DNA from: Limnephilus marmoratus
Lineage: Eukaryota > Arthropoda > Insecta > Trichoptera > Limnephilidae
Length of the DNA: 64,000 bases
Assembly: GCA_917880885.1 (NCBI GenBank)
Contig: OU862908.1
Span: 55,821,819-55,885,818, forward strand
Direction: 5' to 3'
A model generated the notes under the pieces. It was not told the origin of the DNA. It was given only the letters and a program-made list of their open reading frames with translations, and did not search any database. The position numbers and the translations under genes were made by a program. Positions 42,425 through 54,270 of this stretch are shown one piece after another (the stretch's first letter is position 1; every line of letters begins with the position of its first letter).

Positions 42425-43572
42425 CTAGCTTTTTCCCGCGGCTTCGCTCGCATGGCATTAGGGGTTTCCCACTCCGCCTCCTCCGCCTTCCCTCTCCCCA
42501 CTCCACCACCCTCATCAACCCCCCTCCCCCTCCACCCACCCCTCCCCCCTTCAACCACCCTCCCCCTCCCCAAACTCCTCCACCCTCCACCTTTCCTCTC
42601 CCCACTCCACTCATCCATCAACCCCCCTTTCCCTCCATCTCCTTCTCCACCGACCCCTCCCCCACCCCATACCCCTCCCACTCCACCTCCCCCCACCTTC
42701 CTCCACCCCTCCCACTTTCACTTCCTTCCCTCCCACCTCTCCCACCCCACTCCGCCTCCTCCACCTTCCCTCTCTCCACTCCCATCAACACACTCCCCCT
42801 ACACCTCCACCCACCCCTCCCCTCACCCCTACCCCTTACTTCCCTCCGACCTCTCCCACCCCACTCCGCCTCCTCCACCTTTCCTCTCCCCCACACCACT
42901 CCCCCCATCAACCCCCTTCCCCCCATCCCCTACTCCTCCCCACACCCTCCTCCATCCTTCCCCTTTCCCCTTCCTTCCCTCCCGCCTCTCCCTCCCCTTA
43001 CCCCCTCCCCACTCCCCCCTCTCACCTCTCGAATTCCACACATTCATTCCCGATACATTCAGTTTTCAAACTGCTCGCGTGCAACCTATTATAATTTTTT
43101 ATACAAATTTCATAATGCCAGAACTCAACGGTAGTTTTATACAAAATAACGAACAACAAAAAAAAAGAATAGTTCAATTTGGTGCAGTCGTTCGGATTTA
43201 TGCGCATACATACATTTCGGCGATTCATTTTTAGAGATAGTTATTAAGTACGACGCCAGCAAAGCAATCTTTTTAGGGTGAATTGCCAAATTAAAAAAAA
43301 AAAAACATCGTTTCCAAGGTGACAATTGGTTGTTTTTTTCTGACGTTTGCAATAAATCGATTTTGTTACCGACAGAAAATGAATGAAAATTAATTTCATA
43401 ACGCCAGAGATTATTCATAACGCCCGAGCTCTAAGCTATAATAGCCTATAGACTATTCTGATGTATGAGCTATATTATTGTAAAGTTCATTCAAATCCAT
43501 TCAGTAGTTTTCGCGTGAAAGAGTAACAAACATACATCCATACAAACTTTCCCCTTTATAATATTAGTAGGA
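42425..43572 (-). mobile_element. Non-autonomous Helitron with long CCACTCC-type payload
   Basis: On the - strand it starts A|TCCTACTAATATTATAAAGG (43572) and ends GAAGCCGCGGGAAAAAGCTAG|T (42425), preceded by a GC-rich stem. 42470-43030 is an imperfect C-rich repeat (CACCCCACTCCGCCTCCTCC returns several times); its long open frames reflect composition only. Confidence 0.85.
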
Positions 43573-44061
43573 TAACAAAACTCGCAGTCTCTATCGTTCT
43601 GCACAGTGTCGAATTGCGAAATTTTGCTTTATTGGGATGAATTTTAGAATCGCGAGGGAAACTCGTAAATCATAAATAATTATAATTATGTGATATGTTT
43701 GTCCCGATTTTTTTTTAGTGGAAATAAGTCCTATCATCAAAGCCCACTCTGATGGGACAAGTCGACACGGTATGGGCGTATTTCACAGTGATAAATTTTA
43801 GAAAGCTGGCTGGGTGTCTGTTTACCCACTCCGGAACATGTGCGCTACATGTGAGGTGGTGGGAAACTAAACGTGCGAAATAGGGACAGAATTCTTGAAA
43901 TTGTAATTTCACCCCATTGATTTGTATATCTCTATGTTTCACCCTCGTAAATGATACTAAACCTGAGAGAATTGAACAAAAAATATATATAGGGATAGTC
44001 CTAAATTGCTAGGTTCTTTTTTTAAGGAGGGGTGATTTCTAATGATTGGTTTTCTTTGATT

Positions 44062-45000
44062 GATTTCTAATGGTGATTTCAAGAATTGAAAGAGATGGTA
44101 TTGGGCGCAAAACTGAGTAATCTGGAAGTATGTTGCCTGTTGTATGCGGATGATGCGGTGTTGATATCGAGCAGTATGGAAGATCTACAGTCTCTCGTAT
44201 CAAGGATGAACGAAGTATGTATGAAAAATGAGTTAATGATGAATGTAAGTAAGTCTAAAGTTATGGTGTTTGAAAGAGAGAGTACGAAAACAGTATGCAA
44301 TATAGTTGTGAATGATAAATACTAAGAGCAGGTGGATGAGTTCGTTTATTTGGGAAGTATGTTTACGAGAGATGGGAAGGCTGATAGAGATATTGAAAGA
44401 AGGGTGAATGCAGGTAACTCTATTAATGGAGGACTGAACGCCGTTGGCACCAACAAAAAACTGTCTAAAGACGCGAAACTAGCCGTCCATAATGGAGTAC
44501 TGGTACCTACCCTGATGTATGGCAGTGAGGCATGGAACTGGCAGAGGAAGGATGAAAGTAGACTGAACGCTGTAGAAATGAGATCCCTGAGGCGTATGTG
44601 TGGTAAAACCGTGTATGATCGTGTGAGAAATGTGGAAATCCGCAAAGAATGCAAGGCTGATGTAAGCGTAATGAGTAAGATCAAGAAAGGAACGCTCCGA
44701 TGGTTTGGGCATGTGGAGCGAATGAACGAGGAAAGGAGTGTAAGGAGAATATATGACGCAAATGTGAATGGAAGAAGAAGTCGGGGACGCCCGAGGAAGA
44801 CATGGCACGACCAAGTGAATCAGATACTTGAGTCGGGCCATGTGAAGAGTCGGAATAATAGAAGAGAATGTATAAGACGATGTATGAATGTGAACGAGGC
44901 AAGGAGTGTGTGCCAAGATCGAGTTGTTTGGCGGTCCGTCCTCTCTGCCTACCCCTGCGGGGAAACGGCGTGATGGTTAGTTAGTTAGTTAGTTAGTTAA
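44062..45000 (+). mobile_element. LINE 3' fragment with (GTTA)n tail
   Basis: LEVCCLLYADDAVLISSSME (YADD box), one stop at 44323-44325, then VDEFVYLGSMFTRDGKADRD, TLMYGSEAWNWQRKDESRLN, LRWFGHVERMNEERSVRRIY and RRSRGRPRKTWHDQV. Ends CGGCGTGATGGTTAGTTAG with five GTTA units. 5'-truncated. Confidence 0.88.
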
Positions 45001-46560
45001 TCAAATTTCAAAGTTAATATTCAAGTTCTGCGTATCGATCTAAATTCTGGGTCTGCTGCTCCTAAAAAGCCATTTCAGAGCTAATGATGCAATACTCGTG
45101 ACGTTTTAACTGTCGTAAAAAGGCATTTTCATAAATTCTGTGACTATTTTGTCAATGTTTCGTATTCATTAAAGGTGTGGCTATTTTGTCAATGTTTTCA
45201 TTTCATGATGCATTCGTAATCTTATATGGTAAAAAACAATCCTTTAAATTTTTGTAGCAGTATTGCAGTAAATAAGTTTTTAGAAGTTTTATTTATGTTT
45301 GTATTACCTTGCGAAAAAAGAATACCTAATCAAAAAGACGTTATAATGAACACTCGATCAGTAACAGCAGTAATAATAAATTATAAGATAATTGCGATGA
45401 TTGTGTATTGTGTTAAAGACACCATCAAAATTGTATGTGGATTCTTCATAGACCATCTGTCATCAGGTATGTATGAAACAGGCCATGGACCAAGAGAGCC
45501 AAAACATTAATCACAATAGTAGATATTATTCAAAGAGAACTTACAAGAAAAACAAGAATACGATTCAGAGGGCTGAATTGAAAAAAAAGCATTATAATAT
45601 TCCAGGCTCTATTGTTGGCGTTTCCTTTGGAGCATTCACAGGTGTTGTGAGACTTTATGGACGAAGAGATTAATGTCCGCTTTGCTCTGTAACCTGGCCG
45701 ACCCACGCCTCCTTATACCTCGCACTCGGCACTCGCATACTGTCATTCTACAGTACACCTTCCTTCCATTGTTCCGCAGTCCCACTTGTTAGCCAAGTGC
45801 ACATGAAATATCGTAGGTATTATTAAGGCATTCATTCAAACGCTTTATTCTTTGCTGGACCAATTTATTATTTGCCTTTTCACGAAAGCCTTTACAAAGC
45901 TGACTGAATGCGCTTTTAGAACTTATTGCAGTTGCGGCCGATTGTGCACAGGTAGTGCGACAGAACACTTGCGTTTATCTATCGCAGAAATTGTTAGCCT
46001 AAGATTTGTTCGCATTCAACTGAGAGCTTAAAGCGTGGCATTATGGTTTCGGTTGAGCTTTTTGATGCGTTGAATTTTGTTGATTATTTTTGCCGTTGAG
46101 CTCTTTAGGTAATTTAAATATGAATTCTTTATTGAGCTACTGCAGGTATGTGGTTCGTACATCACATTTATCTTCTGCTTCCAAAAATATATACCTACTT
46201 GCAGACATATCGTAAAAATACGTTTTTTTATTAATGTTTCGTCCGCATTTTTCTTCCGTTTTATTGTTTTATGGTCAAGCCTTTGAATATTGAGTGTTAA
46301 ATTTGTTTTATTACAAGTTGATGTTATATTACACAGATTTGTGAGAGGAAACGTAGGTACGTTCACCATCGCCAGTATGTATAAGGTAGGAAGTAGGTAA
46401 ATCCGGAGGTTTCTCTCTGGGAGCCTCCCACAGAGTAGGAGCATTTGCCGTGTGCATGTACCGGGTAACGTACACCCGCACACTGCACAGTGCACGTGTC
46501 AGTGCAGTCAGGATTTGCTGGTGATTTACTAAACATCCAAATCGAACCACATTAATATTT
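45000..46560. other. Intergenic DNA, nothing firmly recognised
   Basis: Contains modest open frames (45226-45510, 45473-45673 on +; 46028-46495 on -) without family resemblance; the last shares NIQ-RLDHKTIKR-like residues with 57392-57601 and may be repeat-derived. Confidence 0.35.
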
Positions 46561-46599
46561 CAATGATTAGTATTTATATTTTTTTTCATCAAGTAAACA

Positions 46600-48660
46600 A
46601 AAAAGACCCTGAGGAAAATAATTTCCCATTGGAGCCTGTGTCATCTTTGGGGACGTTGTGTGGGGACGTTGTGTGGGGACGTTGTGTGGGGACGTTGTGT
46701 GTGAACGTTGTAAGGAAAGGAAGGAGTGAACCTGAGTCCTGAAGAGACCCATGTTTGTACGAGGGAGGCATAGTAAGCACAGTAAACTCTTCCGAGGCTG
46801 GCAAATCATTCCACAGCCGAACTTTTGAGCTCAAGAACGAGTCATAGATAAGATTCGTTATCATGTGACAAACTGACATATATGTAAACTGTGCACGTGT
46901 ATTGGGCGCGTTTGTCGTGTTTCCAGACTGCACACCGGTGCGGAGGGATCAATGACGCTAGTTACTAGGAGCATCCTCCATTGAAATACCGATTAAACAA
47001 GGACAGCATTGTGCTCTAAAGATTGCAATGAGAACCTATCGGAGCGCTCGGAAACGACCAAAGGGACCGCCGCACAGTGGGCTGAAAATCGCCTTTCATA
47101 GACATAGAGGCTTGAATTTTTAAGGGTATTTTTTTTGCTGGAAATGGATTCTGCTGATCATTACTATGCTACAAATTTCGTATGAAGCAATTGCGTGTAC
47201 AAATGAAGGAGTTATAATTTTTTTAAGAAAAATTTGTATGGCACTGACATTAAAAATAAGGATATCTCTGGAATCATTAGGTTGGCCATTCCATCCTTAC
47301 ACACAGATATACTACTATTTATTTGTATTTTTTTGACATACTTCGTATTGTGGCACAACGTGCGATTTATTTTTTAAAAATCTTCAAAGTTGAAAAATAA
47401 ACTTTTTTATGTTGATGATTCATTTTAATGCTTAAATGCATTATTATCCTCTTATACAATATTTATCATGATTACTGATTAATAATTAATGTTGAAGCAC
47501 CCATTTCCGTACATTACTTCGACCAGAACTGTCAAATATGCCAAAGATGCCAATATGGCGCAGTAACTCTAGAGTAACTATCGGTTTCGGAAAGTAAGTA
47601 CAAAAGTTAAAAGTAACTTACAACAAGCAGTCAAATTGATTGAAAAACGTATTTTGGTTAAATTTAACTATAGTAACGGCCTTTTGTTTAACTTTTATTT
47701 TTAAAGTTCACCAAAATACGTTTTTCAACAATTTGACTGCTTTTTGTACGTTACTTTTAACTTTTGTACTTACCTACTTTCCGAAACCGATAGTTACTCT
47801 AGAGTTACTGCGCCATATTGGCATCATTGGCATATTTAACAGTTCTGGTCGAAGTAATGTACGGAAATGGGTGCTTCAACATTAATTATTAATCAGTAAT
47901 CATGATAAATATTGTATAAGAGGATAATAATGCATTTAAGCATTAAAATGAATCATCAACATAAAAAAGTTTATTTTTCAACTTTGAAGATTTTTAAAAA
48001 ATAAATCGCACGTTGTGCCACAATACGAAGTATGTCAAAAAAATACAAATAAATAGTAGTATATCTGTGTGTAAGGATGGAATGGCCAACCTAATGATTC
48101 CAGAGATATCCTTATTTTTAATGTCAGTGCCATACAAATTTTTCTTAAAAAAATTATAACTCCTTCATTTGTACACGCAATTGCTTCATACGAAATTTGT
48201 AGCATAGTAATGATCAGCAGAATCCATTTCCAGCAAAAAAATATACCCTGAAAAATTCAAGTTTCTATGTCTATGAAAGGCGATTTTCAGCCCACTGTGC
48301 GCCGGTTTCCGCACGAGTCGAGACCCGAGGGTTTTTCATAAATTTTGGGACTCCGAACCTGAAGTGATGCTGCCAAATTCGAGAGTGTGGCACACATGCG
48401 ATTTGTACGGAGGTTGTGTATACTATTGGTATCTGCGGGCCAGCTTCTGAGAAGCTACCTTAGTTCTGGCTTCGATGGATCACCGTGCCTGAGCTGGTAC
48501 AGTGCAGTTTCTTTTAAAAATCTCAAGAGGCTGAAAAGGCAAATTGTGCAATACCAGGTGCCTATAGGAGAACATAATAGAGGTAGGTACCCGAAACCCC
48601 CGCTGGTAGCAATTGGCAAAGCGTGGGCATTGAACATTCTGCGAGATAGAATACGACTAC
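46600..48660 (-). mobile_element. LINE 3' fragment, copy 2, split by a foldback
   Basis: 46933-46589 on the - strand reads YDSFLSSKVRLWNDLPAS and ends NVPKDDTGSNGKLFSSGSF, with a 14-bp GGGGACGTTGTGTG unit repeated four times (46655-46710). The fragment is cut at 47072 and resumes at 48305 (TTTGGGACTCC near 48340 matches 6390 in copy 1). Confidence 0.75.
47073..48299. mobile_element. Transib-like 1227-bp foldback element
   Basis: The two halves are almost perfect inverted copies of about 590 bp around a 50-bp centre (47660-47710). The tips read CACAGTGGGCTGAAAATCGC on both strands; a 5-bp duplication CGCCG flanks it (47068-47072, 48300-48304). A CACAGTG-type heptamer at the tip and a GC-rich 5-bp duplication are features of Transib elements (known). 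No transposase is encoded, so it would depend on another element. Confidence 0.82.
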
Positions 48661-49304
48661 TAATAATGTGCTAACGAAGCATTTTAATTAACTGCTTTAT
48701 GTTCTTGCGTGGTAGACGAAAAACATTTTTGAGTTATAGCTTTCACTCACTTTTTGAAAGACACCCACGAACAAACAAAGACTTGGGTTGATTATATTAC
48801 CAGAAATATGAAATAGAATAAAATATTTTGTAGAGTTATTATTTTTTTAATCAGAGATGAATCTTCCTACGTGAGATGTTGTCGGTTGTCATAGTTATAT
48901 GATACAGTAGTTGTGTGTAATATTATGTAGTCCATGTTGTGTAGTGATGGCGGACAACCGAGATGTCCATTTGGAAATAATTGATTCAAATTTATTCTTA
49001 TCAAATCGTGATCGAAATATTTTTTTCTGTCTTCATCAATATCATCTAAAATCTTGTAGGTAGTTCAAGGTGATTAACAAAAATGATTCACATAAGTATC
49101 AAGATGCGATTGTCTTGGTCATACATAAGTCATAGTCAAAAATAATTGAAATGTAACTAATTATAAATCGTAAAGGTTTACATCGTTAGTCATAGTCATA
49201 AGTTATTTAAAAGATAAATGATTTTTTTTATTTTTTATTTAAAGTGTTCTTGAGGTTTTATTTTATAAAAAGGCCCTACATCCAACCCATACATTAAAAA
49301 AATA

Positions 49305-49520
49305 GGACAAAGTGATGTAAAGTACGTTCTTCCCGGGATTATGCAAGGTTTTTGTAGGTATACATGTACAAATAAACGTGCATCTTTCTAAAACTACCGG
49401 CTTATGAAAAACGAACGAATTTAGGCAAGAAATAAAGTAAAAATAAGAATGTTCAGGAGATATTGACACAAAACAAAACTAGCATTTTCTATCGTTCTGC
49501 ATCACTATTTATCCCTATCA
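49305..49520. repeat. Unclassified repeat, uninterrupted copy
   Basis: Matches 42285-42424 plus 43573-43625, including AACTACCGGCTTATGAAAA and CTATCGTTCTGCA, and spans the Helitron insertion point without a break. Confidence 0.8.
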
Positions 49521-49572
49521 CTATTTTCACGAAAATGGTAAGTAATAAATTAGCTAAATATTACTTATTATC

Positions 49573-49675
49573 AAAGATCATATGGCTTGGCGTATTTCGG
49601 CATATCGCCCGCTGTGCATTCTCAATGGGAATACATGGCGAGCGATATGCTGAAAGACCACGCCAAATTATCTTT
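49573..49675. repeat. 103-bp hairpin
   Basis: Arms AAAGATCATATGGCTTGGCG and CACGCCAAATTATCTTT at the ends, CGGCATATCGCCCGC and GCGAGCGATATGCTG inside, around CATTCTCAATGGGAATAC. Near-complete pairing with a few mismatches. Confidence 0.75.
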
Positions 49676-49739
49676 TATAGCTGTGTGTGAAACAAGCATA
49701 AAGAATATAATAGAAGTGCCTTTCTTACAAATTTGATTT

Positions 49740-50105
49740 TTTTTTTGACATTATCTCCACACCGGAAGCGCCTGAGGTCAAAAATCTGTCAGGACCTGTG
49801 ACACCTTTGGGGATGCTGTGTGGAGGATCTTTTATGGGAAAGGAAGGAGAAGAAGTTCTGGGAAGGAAAAGGTATGAGTGGTGGGTAGGAATCTTTGGGT
49901 CAGTCCAGAAGTGTCGGACGTATGAATCCATCCCTCCCACTGCAGTGCAAGGCGATGTTCCTAGAGTGTTGCTTATGTCGTGATGGAGGATTTAGCTAGC
50001 TGAGTAATCGAATACACGACGTCTGAGTGGGACCCAAACGCGATGCCAACTATGCCACTGACCGGTCATCACCGGATCTCGACAAACCTCACCCCATGAA
50101 TTAGG
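49740..50105 (-). repeat. Dispersed repeat, inverted diverged copy
   Basis: On the - strand it follows 34300-34640: CACTGCAGTGGGAGGGATGG, CTTTTCCTTCCCAGAACTTC, CATCCCCAAAGGTGTCACAG and CTCAGGCGCTTCC. Confidence 0.6.
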
Positions 50106-51960
50106 ACACCCTGCTAAATCAATTTTTACAATACATTAAATTTCAAAGCATGTACATTGAATGCATTGAACGTAAAATATTTCACGCGGAAATAACCAAC
50201 GCATATTGTCATAGACAACCGAAATTAGCAGTTATGTTTGATTATTATTATTATTAGGTTTTGGAAATAATAAAAAACGTGTATTAACCACCATAACAAA
50301 CATAAAAATGTACCTATCTTTAGAACTTCAAGAAACATTAAAACTTAGCTTAAAAGCTCAAGTTTTCCCTTTTGATCTTCAATTTGGATCGGTATGGTAC
50401 GTACAGTTAGTTATTTGCGTGATTTAACGATCTCATGCAGCAGCGAACCGCAGATAAATCTGTATCGATATCAAACAAACAACATAAACAGAGAGTCGTA
50501 TACAATACGAGCGCTAGCATGAGGCACGAGATTCAATCGTGCCAACTCGGAGGCTGCCCCACAGTGGGCGGAATACAGAGTTCATAGCCGCCCACTGCGA
50601 GGAACTCAGATCGCGTTGCCAGTTCAAGTACTGAAGTTACTCGGTACCAGGAGACTAGGAAGTGGGGAGGGCGGGGGCGGATTGCAGCAAACCAGCCAGC
50701 CCAGCCTGACACGGGGGCGGTTGAACGACTCGCTTGAGGCTTCATACAGTCTGATGGATGGTACTTGGTGTGAATACGCTTTGATTGATGGAAGATAATG
50801 AATGATAAATCATAAATATCTGATTCTAATTTAAAAGTGTGGACATGTATAGTGAATGATGGAGTCGCAATATCTACTTTAAAGTCGAATTAGTTGCATG
50901 CATGTTGTTATCAAGAAATCATCCGGATACAATGCAGTTAATCTCCAAATTAGCAGGTGAAGATCCTGAAAGCTATAAATACGATTTTCGAATGAGTGAA
51001 TCTCTTTTTAATACTTCATTTCGGTTTCCAGAGTGTATTTGTCATTTTCGGCGTTAAAACTCTCACGCAGTTTCAAGGAACTTCAGCTAAAATGCTTTTG
51101 TGACACTAGTTGTATCACGTTTTTACACTAAGCAATTATTTGCGTACCACTAGTGGTGCGGTAATTTTGTGGTATAAAACTAATGCATGCATGATGAAAC
51201 TGTATATTTACACGTGCAACTAGCAGTGCAGCCAATATCGTGAAACAACTTGTGCGCAACTAGTTGCGTAATGTAGATTGAGATCTACGTACGTAGTAAA
51301 AATAATATCTGTAGCCTACGTAATGTGAAAAAGCAGGCGACAGTCCGTCAATGGTGACAAGGAAAATAAGTAGACCAACTTTTAAAAAACCACTTTCGAA
51401 ATTTTAAAGACTTCTTCAAACTGATCTTCCGCAAATCGTAAATTATTCCATACCCTTTTATGTCTTCTTGTTCCTATAAAAAAGTAGTATTCTTTAAAAA
51501 ACTTAAAACCCAAATAGGTATAATATCTATACAATTCATTAAACTTGGACTTCACGAAAAAATTATATTATTATAATTTTAAAAAATATTTATTATTCCA
51601 CTCAATTCATTTTTAAATACGGATTATTTTATGGGTGTATATTTTTATTGCCACAAAGGAAATTTTAATATAACAAACTAGCGCAGACACACGAAAAATC
51701 ACGAGACATTATGGTCCCAATTTTGAAAAAGACAATAAAAATTATTTCCTGTTAATATTATTATGGAGACACCTTCTTTGAATAAATTAAAGCTCTTCCA
51801 AATTGGAAAATGACACAAATTGGAAAAAAGCACATCACAGACAACCAACATTAGTATTTTTGGCTAGTACTGATCCGTGAAAAATCACGGGATAGTCTGA
51901 GGTCTCTATAAATCAGCACGGCTTTTTTAGAAAACGGTCAGTCGATACAAACCTGCTGGA
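50106..51960. other. Intergenic DNA, nothing firmly recognised
   Basis: A GC-richer patch at 50540-50720 has short open frames on both strands without family resemblance; the remainder is AT-rich. Confidence 0.35.
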
Positions 51961-51964
51961 ATAC

Positions 51965-54270
51965 ACAGATTTACGATACGATACGATACGATACGATTGT
52001 ACCACCCCAGCCAGGAGTACTCCTGTCCCGGTGAGACCGGTACACCAGGGGGCACTGATTTGTTAGGACTGGAACACATGCTCTGAGGATGGGAAGGAGG
52101 TTGGAGTTTAATCGACCGGTATACATGGCAACCTAATAAGCCAATATTGGAATTAAGGATGGGCAGGAATAAAGGAACGGATTGAGCGTTGTTTTTCCCC
52201 CCTTTCTATGTATCTTCCTTCTTCTTGCCTCTTCTCGGCTCTTTTGAATCTTCTTGACTCTTCTTGTCACTTGCATCTTCATGGATCTTCTCTTTTTTTT
52301 TCTTGCTTCTTCTTGTCTCTTCTTGCCTTTCTTGGCTCTTCTTGCCGCTTTGGCTTTTGTTGTCTCTCTTGTGACTTCTGGGATCTTCAAATCTCTTCTC
52401 GCTTCTTGGATCTTCTTGCTTCTTCTTGGCTCTTCTGGTATTCTGTCTCTTCTTGCCGCTTCTTGAATCTCTTGTGACTTCTGGGATCTTCTAGTCTCTT
52501 CTCGCTTCTTGGATCTTCTTGCTTCTTCTTGGCTCTTCTGGTATTCTGTCTCTTCTTGCCGCTTCTTGAATCTTCTCGGCTCTTCTCGGCTCTTCTTGGC
52601 TTTTCTTGTCACTTCTTGCTTCTTCTTGAGTCATCTTGTCTCTCCGGAGATCTTCTTATCTCTTCTTGGTTTCTTTTTCTATCTTCTCGCCTCTTCTTGG
52701 CTCTTTTGGAATTTTGTCTCTTCTTGCCTCTTCTTGAATCGTCTCGTCTCTTCTCCTCTTTTCTCGGCTCTTCTATTCACTTCATGCTTCTTCTTGTGTC
52801 TTCTTGTCTCTTCCGAGATATTCTCGTCTCTTCTTGGTTCTTCTTGTCTCTTCTTATCTCTACTTGTCTCTTCTAGTGACTCGTGACTCTTCTTACATCT
52901 CCCCCCCCCCCCCCTGGGACCTCTTCCTCACGCCTTGTCTCCATTGGCTCTTCTTTACTCGCCTTTTCTCCTCTTGGTTCTTCTTGACTCTTTTTGAGTC
53001 TTCTTACTTCTTACCGCCCATTCTTGGCTCTTCTGTACTCTTTGGATTGGAACTAGCCACTTTGTTCCGCCACGCAACCCCACCCACTCCCACCCATTCA
53101 CTTTCTCATTACTTTTACCCAGTGGTAATGGCTTCTGAAATAATCCGATTTCTTCCTCCTGAATCTTCCAGTTTCCGTGAAATACGATACGATACGATTG
53201 TACCACCCCAGCCAGGAGCACTCCTGTCCCGGTGTCACCGGTACACCAGTGGGCACTAGTTTTTTAGGACTTGGAACACGTGCTCTGAGGATAGGAAGGA
53301 GGTTGGAGTTTAATCGACCGGTATACATGGCAACCTAATAAGCCAATATTGGAATTTAGGAAGGGCAGGAATAAAGGAATGGATTGAGCGTTATATATAT
53401 TCTTCTTGCCTCTTCTCGGCTCTTAGATCTTCTTGTTTCTTCTTGCATCTTCTTGGATCTTATTGACTGTTTTTGGCTCTGCTTACCTCTTTTTAGCTTT
53501 CCTTGTCTCTTCTTACTTTTTCTTATTTCTTCTGGTCTCTTTTGGGATTTCCTCGTCTCTTCTCGGATTGTTTCTTCTTGCTTCTTCTTCAAATTCGCGT
53601 CTCTTCTTGCCTCTGCTATCTTCTTGGGTCTTCTCGACTCTTCTTGGCTCTGCTTGGCTCTTCTCGTCTCTTCTCGCTTTTCTTGTTTCTTCTTGTCTCT
53701 TTTGGAATCTACTCGTCTCTTCTCGGCTCGTCTTGCCTCTAATGGTCTTCTTCTTGTCTCTTCTTGTTTCTTCTTGTCTCTTATCATCTCTTCTTGTCTC
53801 TTCTGGCCTCTGCTTGTCTTAATCTTGTCTCTACTTATCTCTTATTGAATGTTCTCGCATTTTCTTGCTCCTTCTTGGATGTTCATGGCTCTCTTTGCCT
53901 CTTTTTGGCTCTTCTTGCTTCTTCTTGGATCTTCTCGGCTCTTTTCTCTTGTCTCTTGGATATTTTCGGTACTGCTTGCTATTTCTTGTCTCTTTTCGTC
54001 TAATATTTGCTTCTTCTTAGGTTTTCTTCACTCATTGTTTTTACTGCACTTTCTTTCAAATTCTCACCTATTGTCGGCTCGTCTCAGTTTTGCCTCCATT
54101 TCCTTGGTATCTTTGTGTTTCTTCTACTCTGTTCTTGCCTCTTCTTGCTTCTTTTAGCCTCTTCCTGATTTCTTGGTTTTTCTTACTCTTTGTGTCTATT
54201 TTTGCTGCGTCTTAGTTCTTCTTGACCTTTCTTGGCCCTTCGTGTTTCTTCTTGCATCTTCTATCATTTT
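51965..54270. repeat. Duplicated unit with ~0.85-kb polypyrimidine minisatellite
   Basis: Two tandem units start at about 51965 and 53177. Each has (TACGA)n, then GTACCACCCCAGCCAGGAG, TTGGAGTTTAATCGACCGGT and GGCAACCTAATAAGCCAATA. A long TCTTCTTG/TCTTCTCG minisatellite follows (52200-53050 and 53400-54270). The - strand is almost pure purine and gives K/E/R-rich open frames; these are compositional, not genes. Confidence 0.88.

Noticed and set aside
42379..43234. Long proline/serine-rich (+) and glycine/arginine-rich (-) open frames of 251-260 codons
   Set aside because: They lie in the C-rich repeat inside a Helitron; every frame is open because the composition lacks stops. No start context, domain or splice structure.
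46028..46550. 155-codon - strand frame as a gene
   Set aside because: Lacks family resemblance; part of it (NIQRLDHKTIKR) recurs in altered form at 57392-57601, which suggests a repeat.
47640..47885. 81-codon frame at the centre of the Transib-like foldback as a transposase
   Set aside because: Too short, and composed of inverted-arm sequence; no catalytic motif.
52133..54157. Lys/Glu/Arg-rich (-) and Leu/Ser/Phe-rich (+) open frames up to 159 codons
   Set aside because: By-products of the polypurine/polypyrimidine minisatellite; all three frames are open in parallel.
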